Origin: Antedon mediterranea
Taxonomy: Eukaryota > Echinodermata > Crinoidea > Comatulida > Antedonidae
Assembly: GCF_964355755.1 (NCBI RefSeq)
Contig: NC_092677.1
Coordinates: forward strand, 24,460,101 to 24,524,100
Direction: 5' to 3'
Length of the DNA: 64,000 bases
Shown here in pieces: positions 11,697 through 23,600 of this stretch. Every line of letters starts with the position of its first letter. Positions within the stretch are counted from its first letter, which is position 1. The translations under genes were made by a program, and so were the position numbers. The notes beneath the pieces were generated by a model. It made no database searches. It saw only the letters and a list, made by a program, of their open reading frames with translations, and had not been told where the DNA came from.

Positions 11697-12900
11697 AGCT
11701 GACATTCCTCGTGCATTCTCAGTTTATTTATTTACTACATTTATTTATTCAATTTTGATTCACAAGGGTAGCTCTAACAGGTGTACTAGTACAGCTGTCT
11801 TGAAGAGGCCCTTTTAAAAACATTATACAATTATACAAAAAGACATTCAAACATCAAATTACAAGTAGATCCATAAAGCCTGTTCCTGTCGATCGTTAAG
11901 TTGCGTTGAGTTGCGCTAAGTTGCGTTGACATATTCAACGATTTGACAGGAAAAGGGGGTAAAAAATCAACGTTACAAATCGTTAAAGTCTGAAATCATA
12001 AAATTACAAGTAGATTCATAAAGTTAAAATTCAGGTTTTTAAAAAGTTAAAACATTACAAGTTAAAATATTAAAATTTACGGAGTAATTTATTTTTGCAA
12101 ACTACTCCATCAAGAAACTAAAAGAAAATTAATACATTTGAATTTTGAACTCTGCACTTTTATTTTTTACTTGTTATTCTTGATTCTAGTGTTTTTATCA
12201 GATATTATTTGGAGTCTGTATTGGGTACACTGTGACGGGTACAAGTAGTACCATTATGGTGTGTTCCATGTATATATAGGAATTATAGGTGTATAGGAAT
12301 TATAGATATATTTATTTCAATAAACACCATTGCAACAACAAAAAAACAAAAACAAAAAACATTATGTTTAAATTTTGTTTTTTGAGCTACATTGTTTGTC
12401 TGTTGATAAGTGTGTAGTTTAGAAAGATTAGGTTGGTTGATTGTAAAGTATAGTAAATTATCAAATTGATTTATTACAAATTAAATATTATATTTGTTAT
12501 CTTTGTGAATATTTTGTATATAAAGATACATTTGCATAATTAGTTTCATTATTTATTTAATTTGTTAAGATATTGAGTGTATCTCACAAAGGACAAACAA
12601 AAGGATTTAGTATAGATTGAGATGTGCACAAACTCGGCTAGTAAGATTTACTATCAGTCTTGTGTTTTGTCTTTTAACTTTGTAACTGTGTGTTTGTCTG
12701 TATTCAATTCATCCTATGTACGTTTAATTATTCACGTTTTTATTCAAACTTTGCATTTAGATCAACAAAATACTTTCTTTATTATCTGTAATAAACAGCT
12801 ATATACTCAGTCGGAATACTAATAAATATTAGATGGAAAAGAATTATTGTATCTTTATAATTATTTGGTTCCTACATTGGTTTAAACTTAATGAGATACA
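11697..12900. other. 3' flank / probable 3' UTR of copy A
   Basis: Non-coding sequence that is closely matched at 27263-28380 downstream of copy B, with small insertions and deletions. It includes repeated short words (GTTGCGTTGAGTTGCG near 11900). The similarity between the two flanks ends near 12875 and 28380, which marks the right edge of the duplicated block. Confidence 0.7.
12319..12324 (+). terminator. Candidate poly(A) signal AATAAA for receptor copy A
   Basis: AATAAA lies about 620 bases after the stop of copy A. The equivalent place in copy B reads ATTAAA (27848-27853), a common weaker variant. Function is inferred from position only. Confidence 0.4.
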
Positions 12901-13335
12901 ACTGAATATTGGAAGCAATATATCGTCAATTAATAGATGATCCTATAACATATGTTTTTTGTAATTTGTCGGATACCACTTTTTCATGGAGTTTACATAA
13001 ATAATAATATTATCTGACTACATGTGTTTGTGTAATTTTGCAATTAGTGATAGTTAAATCCAATGAATAATTAAAATCATCAACGCGACCAATTTCCTAA
13101 GAAATTAGAAATGTATTTATTATTCTTATTACACTGTAACATATTGTTTAGATCTTAAACATCTATTTTGTACCCACTTTTTCATCTTTATTTTATTATT
13201 TATTTTATTTATTTTTATTTTATTCAGTTCACAACCAACAGCGATGAAACCGCCACTAACAGGTTGGATATAAACATAATAAACTATAATAATAAATTCA
13301 AAGAAGCAACAAAAACATAAACAAAGATTGGAACA

Positions 13336-13690
13336 TTATAGCGTGTTTAAAACCTAAACGTGTTTATAGCTACATTTTGTTTTCCTTCACTCGTTTAGCA
13401 GTCAACATGTAACTATTATGTTCAGTCAACATGTTTAGGTACGTGTTTAGCGTTGCGTACAGCGCATATGATTTTACTGTGGCGGAAAAAAAGCTCCACA
13501 CATGAGCTCCACACGTGGCAAATTAATATTGCTTTATATTGCTCCACATGTTTAACAATAAGCACGTCACTGATGTGTTGAGTTGGATAGAGACTGCATG
13601 TTTAGAACCTAAACATGTTCATATCTAAACATGTTTAAGGCTAAATGTGTGGAAAACGTTGGTACAAATAGATGTTTAAGATCTAAACAC
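13336..13690. repeat. Cluster of TAAACATGTTTA-like words in the inter-gene spacer
   Basis: The words CCTAAACGTG, CAACATGTTTAGG, CACATGTTTAAC, CCTAAACATG and CTAAACATGTTTAAGG recur in both orientations, many forming partial palindromes. No gene is visible between 12.9 and 16.1 kb; the rest is low-complexity AT-rich sequence, this cluster, an interspersed repeat and the MITE described separately. Confidence 0.5.
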
Positions 13691-13900
13691 TATTTTTACA
13701 GTGATAATATGATTTTTGTTTGCTCGTCTGATTTCACTGATGTCATCATCTGCCAGGGATGAATATTTCTATTTGTACAAATAAAACAAAATATTTCGTT
13801 GAGACAAGAACTAACTGATTATGTTGTATTCAGTGATATTTGAGAAAGTGTTGCCTAACTCAATGGTAATCCTAAACGAATGTGTCCATCATAGAAGGAC

Positions 13901-13990
13901 ATACACATGGCTGCGTACAGTCGCGTGCTCAAGTTAGTGTTTACCGACCAACCGACATGTAGAGTCGCGTTGCACGTGACTAAAAACCGA
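13901..13990. repeat. Interspersed repeat, copy 2 of 4
   Basis: Same family as 891-965, with CATGGCTGCGTACAGTCGCG, CTCAAGTTAGTGTTTACCGA, CCAACCGACA and TAGAGTCGCGTTGCACGTGA in order. Confidence 0.65.
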
Positions 13991-14645
13991 AGCGAAAACC
14001 ATTTTGACCGTATAAATGGTTTTTTAACCTAAAATTATATTTTAATTTATGGGTCTCCTCTTGTGCTTTTAAAACTAAATTTCTTTCCATTCATATCCAA
14101 AATTTCAACATACTCAAATGATATTATCTAATTTATATTTAAATTGCACGTGCCATAATTAACTCACTCTTTTGTAGATTCATCCTCACCCTAAGAGTTT
14201 TGTATTTTCAAATAACAATGCAAAATCCACTCACCTACAGATTCATTATATTCCCAACAGTGTCTATTCTCAATTTAATTCCTAGAACTTACATTGCCTG
14301 ATGCTCAACACTGCTTTGCTTTAAGTATAAATACTGATTTTGAATTCAGTATAACAACTAGATTCATTTCAGCCACAACAAGCGGTTTTGTTCATATTTA
14401 ATTCTGAGTAAAAGACGGAGCTGATGCTTCAACCTCTTTGCGTAAAAAAAAAAATTCTGCAACAACATACAAGAAACTTTTTTTTTTGTCTTCGTAAAAA
14501 CAAAGAAATGTCGGTTGTCAGCAAATCCCATTAAAAAGATACATATACATAAACGGACTAAAGAATGACAATTAGTTACTTAGACTACTATTTTTTATAT
14601 AAACAAAGACTTCTTATTTTTATTAAATAAAAAATATTGTTTGAT

Positions 14646-15146
14646 TTAAAGATGTATTGTACCCCAAAACATAAAAAAATGAAGATTAATTTTTAAAAAG
14701 ACTTTGAATAGGCCATTTCGCAGTGTTGATTAAGTTAATAACTTCTATAGAAAAAAGGATTTTATAATAAAATAAGGTTTTCACTTATAAAAAGACAAAT
14801 TAGCGGTAAAATTCAACCAAAAACTGGATCGAAAAAAAAAATATTTTCCTGAAAAAATTTAATTTAAAGCAAAAAAAAAAAAACTTAAATGGTTTTGTTA
14901 CAATTAACCGTTTCTCTTGTCTTTTTATAAGTGAAATAATTATTTTGTTGATTTGTTTTAAAGTAAATAATAATAATAATAATAACTGGTAGGCTTACTT
15001 GATATAGCGCATTATGCTGAAAGCCTCAATGCGCTTTACATAGACAGAAACATTTAGAAAATTACAAATTAAAAAGGTGGGTTTATAAATAAATAAATAG
15101 CTTTATTAAAACTTTTTCAGTTTTTCGGGGGACAATACATCTTTAA
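14646..15146. mobile_element. Non-autonomous DNA transposon (MITE) flanked by TTAA
   Basis: The ends are inverted: left TTAA then AGATGTATTGTACCCC, right the reverse complement of TTAA then AGATGTATTGTCCCCC. TTAA target duplication with short terminal inverted repeats is the signature of piggyBac-type elements. It has no transposase ORF. Inside are a second inverted repeat (TCACTTATAAAAAGACAA near 14779 against its complement near 14917) and a SINE-like piece at about 14970-15056 (ATATAGCGCATTATGC ... ATGCGCTTTACAT) after an AAT microsatellite. Related ends without partners lie near 15275, at 15718 and near 31027. Confidence 0.65.
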
Positions 15147-15717
15147 CTATTTGTTTGTTTTAAATTAGGGCCTACAGTTTTTTCAGGTAAATTTTTTTTT
15201 TCGATCCAATTTTTTGAATAACTACTGTATTATGTGACATTAAAATGGCATATTAAAAAACATTTAAAAAAACATTTTCAGGGGGACAATATATTATCAA
15301 AACCGTTAGTTACACCAGTTAAATATACTCTATATGATGACGTGTTTACGTTTGAAGCTCCACAGGTATATATATGAGACATATTGAATTATCAAAAGAA
15401 AAGCAAAGTTCAATAATTAAATCATATTGCCCACAACCTGGTCTGGTAATGTAATTTAATACACTTTAAGTGAATGTCATCTTAAAAATTAATGAAGACA
15501 ATCATGAAATAATTAGGCCTAGGTCTATGCATTATATTAGTGAGCTTTTGACAAACTAACGGTTTATTTCTATTACCGATTTAATACGTATGTAAGAAGA
15601 TGTTCATCTTTAAAGACGCAAGAATACTAGTACTAGGCCTAGTACTAGAACTATTGCCATTCTGTTTCACAAATAATGCCAGACCTGGTATGTATTAAAT
15701 GCATTTAACATTTAGAA

Positions 15718-15800
15718 TTAAAGATGTATTGTCCCCCTGAAAAAATAATTCTTACAATTTTTTTTGTTAAATATGCCATTTTAATGTCACCTAATACTGT
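15718..15800. mobile_element. Single end of the TTAA MITE family
   Basis: TTAA at 15718-15721 is followed by AGATGTATTGTCCCCC, the same terminus as the element at 14646-15146. No matching right end was found downstream, so this is a truncated copy. Confidence 0.5.
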
Positions 15801-16139
15801 TGTTACGCTATCCACTTTTAGCAAAAATTAGATTGGGAAAAAAATGTATTTACCTAAAAGCAAAAGATAATAGTCAAATTGGCTGCCATTTTTTTTTTTT
15901 TTTATTGAATTTAACCATTTATTTTGTCATTTTATAAGTGAAAACATTTTTTTTATATAATTATGTTCTGTGACCGTCTTCTCACAGTAGGTTAATGTTC
16001 ATCTATTTCTGCATTCTTAAAATAACTATTATCTTTGTTCATGTTTTATGTTGGTTGATGTTATGAGTTTACTGTACGGTATAAAACATATTTCGGTTTT
16101 TGCCGATTGTTCTCAGGTTTTATGAAATTGTCAAAACTT

Positions 16140-17054
16140 TGAAAAGTGTTTTTCTGTTAGTGTTAGTGTCCAAGATACAACAGTATTGACAACACGTAAC
16201 ATTTTGTTAGTGTTTGGTTCTTTTAGTGTTCAAATTTCCACCATACAACAGTGTTGAAAACACGTAGCATTTTGTTCTGCTAGTGTCCATATTCCAGCAA
16301 ACAACAGTGTTGAATACGCGTATCATTTTGTTAGTGTTTGGATCTTTTAGTGTCCATGTTTCCACCATACAACAGTGTTGAACACACGATCATTTTGTTA
16401 GTATTTGGTTCTGTTGGTGTCCATGTTTCCACCATACAACAGTGTTGAACACACGATCATTTTGTTAGTATTTGGTTCTGTTGGTGTCCATGTTTCCACC
16501 ATACAACAGTGTTGACTAACATTTTGTTAGCGTTTGGTTCTATTAGTGTTAAAGTTTCCATCATACAACAGTGTTGAAAACACGTAGCATTTTGTTAGTG
16601 TTTGGTTCTATTAGTGTTAAAGTTTCCACCATACAACAGTGTTGAAAACACGTAGCATTTTGTTAGCGTTTGGTTATATTATTGTTCAAATTTCCACCTT
16701 ACAACAGTGTTGAACACACGTAGCATTGTGTTATAAGTGCTTGGTTCTGTTAGTGTCCATGTTTCCACCATACAACAGTGTTGACAAACATTTTGTTAGT
16801 GTTTGGTTCTGTTAGTGTTCAAGTTTCCACCATACAACAGTGTTGAAAACGCATAGCATTTTGTTAGTGTTTGGTTCTGTTTGTGTCCATGTTCCAATTC
16901 ATACATAGCAGTGTTGAAAACAACATGTAGCATTTTGTTAGCGTTTGGTTCTGTTAGTGTCCATGTTTCCACCATACAACAGTGTTGAAAACACGTAGCA
17001 TTTTGCATCGTGTTTTGTTCTGTTAATGTCCATGTTTCCACCCTACAACAGTGT
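16140..17054. repeat. Minisatellite upstream of receptor copy B
   Basis: About fourteen units of the same 60-68 bp family as 1-735. Window position 1 corresponds to 16388 here, and the register shifts by about one unit by 16796, so the two arrays differ in copy number. Confidence 0.9.
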
Positions 17055-17210
17055 AACATTTTGTAAATCTGTATACTGTGGTCTAGAGCCTCAATAACGT
17101 ATCACTGTGTGCGTGTATGGCGAAGCTTATACGTTACCGGACACAAGTCGAATACATTTGTTTTAAAGAAAATCTTATTTTAGAACTTATTAAATTATTA
17201 TTAACAAGGC

Positions 17211-17285
17211 ATATTCATGGCTGCAGTCGCGTGCTCAAGTTAGTGTTTACCAACCAACCGACCGAAAAACGCGACTCAAAAGCTA
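17211..17285. repeat. Interspersed repeat, copy 3 of 4
   Basis: Counterpart of 891-965 in copy B, nearly identical, carried along by the large tandem duplication. Confidence 0.7.
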
Positions 17286-17621
17286 AGCATTAAAACTAAT
17301 GGGATACTAAAACTCATGATACAATACATTCTAATTAATAGTTTATGATACTTTCTGTTTTCTTTATTTTAAATTTTAAGGTTGTAACCGTATGTTATGT
17401 TGAATGTAAAATTAATTTTAAGAGGATAATTAATATTTAAAGTCTTGCAAATTTACCATCTTTGAATTATTTTAAAAATAATGTTTGATTTATACAACAG
17501 ACCTACTGTACAAATTAATTTTTTATTAGTGTTTTTTTATTGGTGAACATCGACGAATAGGTCTGTATGCCTATACTTCACATACAAAATGTTCAGTCTA
17601 TCCACAGGGTTGTTATAACAG

Positions 17622-20600
17622 TGGCATACTACTTAGTGAAGTAACTTGTTTGCCATGGAACATGAATACAGTTACAGAACTCATTGAGTATAATAAACAA
17701 AGCACTATATCAAAATTGTAAGTATTACAGTGTATGTACTTATTGTGTAGCCATAGAATATATACAGTATATAATATACATAGTGAGATTACGGGTTCCA
17801 TATGTTCTAATGGCATGATGACGTTATCCAAATCAAACATGAAGATGACAATTTCGGAAAATAATGATTCGAGCTAAAAGATATATGATTTTGAAGAAAA
17901 TTGGACACGTAGAAGCGCGAAGCGCGCTGTTTTAGATTTGTATAACTGACAAAAGCTTTCAAAATAAGTTATAAACACCAAGGTCACCTCTAATTACTGA
18001 AGGGCTAAAAATATACGGTGTAAGTGAAATTACGCGATCAATGTTGTTCAAATTTTTAGGCGTGATGACGTCATTAAAATGAGATTGGTGGAACTACACG
18101 ATTCAGTAACTTTTATGTTGGTTCAATGGGGTTTGCTATGTTTTTTTAGAGTTTGCGGGGTTTGGTAATTATTTTAAACCAAAAGGTGATGTTTTACCCC
18201 AAAAATAAGTAGTTAACAACAATTTTGTGTTTGTTTAATTGACACAAAGTTTGTAGTACACTACACGATTCAGTAACTTTTATGTTGGTTTGATGGAGTT
18301 TTCTATGTTTCTAAGGTTTGCGGGGTTTACGGTGATTACCAATACCCAATGTATACATTTGTCAAATAAATCAGAAATGGTCTACAGACCTGTCAAGAGT
18401 ATCAAGAAAAACAATCAGAATTGTACATCGTCCAAGATAGACCATTATTTATTATTTAGGTTTTTCCAAAAACCCGGGTGAAAAGGACTGATTCTGCTGA
18501 AGGAGAGAACTGCCTAATAAAGACTACATTAGTTTTAAAAAAAGAAGAAAAAAAAAACATTGCATTTTGTAATTCTCACACTCTTGGCCCTTAACGTTTA
18601 TTTCTGTTTGTTTTTATATTTATTTATTTAAATTTTCTTTTGCATTTCACAACTTTAATAAATTAATTATTGATGGTGATTTTGATTGAATAATTAAAAA
18701 AAATGTTGATTGTCTTTTTAATTGTTTAATGAATTATTTAGCAGCATAATATATGGTATAATTAATAAAACAATATCTTTTACAACTTATAAGGGGTTTG
18801 AATAACAATGAAATTAGTACATTGACAGCCAATGCATTCTCTGGTTTGGAATCATTGGAATGGCTGTAAGTGACGTTGATTATGTTTACATACCTATGAC
18901 GTTAATCATAATGTTGTTTACTGCACAATATACACACATTTAACAAAATTATTTTAAAACTAGTACATAAATATATGCCAGTGCTTATTGTGTCATATTC
19001 TAAATTAAATTCCTCATATTAAACTGTATGAAAGCAAACTTGAGCCTGAAACTGTAAAGGCTTTCCGTTGCAAAATGTAAAATTAAATGGTGAGTTTAGC
19101 AATTATTTGCTGATATGTTCACAATGATGTATAAATGTGTTATTGTCAGAAGTCTTAATAAATGTGATAGTTCATTGCAAAGCATCCACATCAGCCTATA
19201 TTTATTTATTTGAATAATTAAAAAAAATGTTGATTGTCTTTTAATTGTTTAATGAATTATTTAGCAGTATAATATGGTATAATTAATAAAACTATATCTT
19301 TTAAATTTAACAACTTTTAAGGTGGTTTTTCGACAATCAAATTAGTACATTGACAGCCAATGCATTCGCTGGTTTGGAATCATTGGAAAAACTGTAAGTG
19401 ACGTTGTTTATGTTTACATACCTATGACGTTAATCTTAATGTTATTTACTGCACAATATACACATATTTAAAAACAATATTTTTAAACTAGTACATAAAT
19501 ATAGGCCAATGCTAATTGTGTCATATTCAAAATGAAATTAGTCAATATTAAACTGTATGAAAGCATACTTGAGCCTGAAATTGTAAAGGCTTTCCGTTGC
19601 AAAAGGTAAATTAAATGGCGAGTTTAGCAATTATTTTCTGTTAATCACACAATGATGTATAAATGTGTTATTGTCAGAAATCTTAATAAAGGTGATAATT
19701 CATTGCAAAAAATCCACATCAGTCTATATTTAATTTATATTTCAATAATATAAAAATGGTTAATTGTTATATTTAATAAGTATTTAGCAGCATAGTAGGC
19801 CTGTGGTGTAATGAATAAAACAACAATACATACAATATGTGATGTAAGATATATGATGTGTGCTTTTTTAATGAAGTCAAATCGTTCAATTAAATAACAG
19901 GAAATATTCAGGTGTTATATAGTATGCTATAATTAATAAAACTATCTTTTACATTTCATAATTTTAAAGGTGGTTGCAAAGCAATCAAATTACTACATTG
20001 ACAGCCAATGCATTTGCTGGTTTGGAATCATTGAAAGAACTGTAAGTGTTATTCTTCATCATATCCACATACGTATTTCCATATATATCATGTTTTATAC
20101 ACATTACACATATTTAAAACTAGTACATAAATATAGGACAATGCTTATTGTGTCATATTCTAAATTAAATTCCTCAATAATAAACTGTATGAAAGCAAAC
20201 TTGAGCCTGAAACTGTAAAGGCTTTCCGTTGCAAAATGTAAAATTAAATGGCGAGTTTAGCAATTAATTGCTGATATGGTCACAATGATTGTAAAAATGT
20301 GTTATTGTCAGAAATCTTAACAAATCAAAGCATCCACATCAGCCTATATTTATTCATTTGAATAATTAAAAAAAATGTTGATTGTCTTTTAATTGTTTAA
20401 TGAATTATTTAGCAGTATAATATGGTATAATTAATAAAACTTTCATATTTCACAACTTTTAAGGTGGTTGTACAACAATCAAATTAGAACATTGACAGCC
20501 AATACATTTGCTGGTTTGGAATCATTGGAAGGACTGTAAGTGACGTTGTTTATGTTTACATACCAATGAAGGTAATCCTAATGTTATTTACTGCACAATA

Positions 20601-23600
20601 TACACACATTTAAAACAATATTTTAAACTAGTACATAAATATAGGCCAATGCTTATTGTGTCATTATTCAAAATGAAATTCGTCAATAATAAACTGTATG
20701 AAAGCAAACTTGAGCCTGAAACTGTAAAGGCTTTTCGTTGCAAAATGTAAATTTATATGGCGAGTTTAGCAATTATTTTCTGTTAATCACACAATGATGT
20801 ATAAATGTGTTATTGTCAGAAATCTTAATAAAGGTGATAATTCATTGCAAAAAATCCACATCAGCCTATGTTTAATTTATATTTCAATAATCTAAAAATG
20901 GTTCATTGTTATATTTAATAAGTATTTAGCAGCATAGTAGGCCTGTGGTGTAATGAATAAAACAACAATACACACAATATGTGATGTAAGATATATGATG
21001 TGTGCTTTTTTAATGAAGTCAAATCGTTCAATCAAATAACAGGAAATATTCAGGTGTTATATAGTATGCTATAATTAATAAAAACTATCTTTTACATTTC
21101 ATAATTTTGAAGGTTGTTGTACAACAATCAAATTAGTACATTGACAGCCAATGCATTCGCTGGTTTGAAAGCATTGGATAGTCTGTAAGTGACGTTGTTT
21201 ATGTTTACATACCTATGACGTTAATCTTAATGTTATTTACTGCACAATATACACACATTTAAAAACAATATTTTAAAACTAGTACATACATATATAGGCC
21301 AATGCTTATTGTGTCATATTCTAAATTAAATTCCTCAATATTAAACTGTATGAAAGCAAACTTGAGCCTGAAACTGTAAAGACTTTCCGTTGCAAAATGT
21401 AAATTAAATGGTGAGTTTAGCAATTATTTGCTGATATGCTCACAATGATGTATAAAAGTGTTATTGTCAGAAATCACAATAAAGGTGATGATTCATTGCA
21501 AAGCATCCACATCAACCTATATTTATTCATGAATTATTTAGCAGTAATATGGTATAATTAATAAAACTGTCATATTTCACACCTTTAAAGGTCGTTAAGC
21601 AGAAATCAAATTAGTACATTGACAGAGAATGCATTTGCTGGTTTGGAATCATTGGATAGTCTGTAAGTGACGTTGTTTATGTTTACATACCTATGACGTT
21701 AACCGTAATGTTATTTACTGCACAATATACACATATTTACAAAACAATATTTTAAACTAGTACATAAATATAGACCAATGCTTATTGTGTCATATTCTAA
21801 ATTAAATTCCTTAATATTAAACTGTATGAAAGCAAACTTGAGCTTGAAACTGTAAAGGCTTTCCGTTTCAAAATGTAAATTAAATGGCGAGTTTAGCAAT
21901 TATTTTCTGTTAATCACACAATGATGTATAAATGTGTTATTGTCAGAAATCTCAATAAAGGTGATAATTCATTGCAAAAAATCCCCATCAGTCTATATTT
22001 AATTTATATTTAAATAATCTAAAAATGGTTCATTGTTATATTTAATAAGTATTTAGCAGCATAGTAAGCCTGTGGTGTAATGAATAAAACAACAATATAC
22101 ACAATATGTATACATAGATATATGGTGTGTGCTTTTTTAATGAAGTCATATCGTTCAATCAAATAACAGAAAATTATTTAGGTGTTATATAGTATGGTAT
22201 AATTAATAAAACTATCTTTTACATTTCATAATTTTGAAGGAGGTTGCAAAGCAATCAAATTAGTACATTGACAGCCAATGCATTTGCTGGTTTGGAATCA
22301 TTGCAAAGGCTGTAAGTGTTATTCTTCATCATATCCACATACGTACTTTCATATATATCATGTTTTATACACATTCAAGATAGGGGCCTACACACATTGT
22401 ACACACATCATAACCTTATTTGGTGAAATACTTAAGTCGACATGGATTATTTTCATAGTAATTCATTATTAGAAAGAGTAAATCAAACTGAGTATTTTAT
22501 TAGTTTGTTACCAAACTAGGTAACAAATGTAACAATAGAGGAATATTTAGCAGTGTATAGCATATGAATCAAATTTAAGTAAGTAAGCTATAAGATTTAA
22601 TAAGAAATTGTTAATTTTATTCGTATTTATTCATTCATTTCGACACACACTAGCCCTGGTATTTATTCTTACAAAGTTATTACAATTTAATCTCACTCTT
22701 ATTTGCTGTGACGAAATAACTCTCCTCATATACACAACTATTTAAAAACAATATTTTAAAACTAGTATATAAATATAGGCCAATTAAATTGTGTCATATT
22801 CAAAATAAAATTTCTCAACTGTATAGCAAATTTGAGCCTGAAACTGTAAAGGCTTTAGGAAAATAAGTAAATAGCCTTTACATACCCTATTTTAAATTCT
22901 AAAAAGTCTGACAAAATCTTCAAGTGCAGTCGTGATCGATTAGTGTATTTGGTAAACTGTATGAAGTGAATTTGTGCCTGAAACTGACAAGGCTTTCCGT
23001 TGTAAAATGTAAATTAAATTGTGAGTTTAGCAATTATTTGCTGGTTTTCACACAATGTATTATTGCTATATTGTCAGAAATATTATTAGGTAAAGTTAAT
23101 TCATGGCCTATATTATTTTAATTAATCCAATAATCTAAAAATTAGTCATTGTCTTCAATTGAATATTTTGCTAAAACTATATCTTTTACATTTAACAACT
23201 TTTAAGGGGTTTGCAATACAATCAAATTAGTACATTGACAGCCAATACATTCGCTGGTTTGGAATCGTTGAAAGAACTGTAAGTGACGTTGTTTATGTTT
23301 ACACACCTATGACGTTAATCCTAATGTTATTTACTCCACAATATACACATATTAAAAAAAAACAATATTTTTAAACTAGTACATAAATATATAGGCCAGT
23401 GCTTATTGTGTCATATTCAAAATGAAATTCCTCAATATTAAACTGTATGAAAGCAAACTTGAGCCTGAAACTGTAAAGGCTTTCCGTTGCAAAATGTAAA
23501 TTAAATGGCGAGTTAAGCCATTATTTTCTGTTAATCACACAATGATGTATAAATGTGTTATTGTCAGAAATCTTAATAAAGGTGATAATTCATTGCAAAA

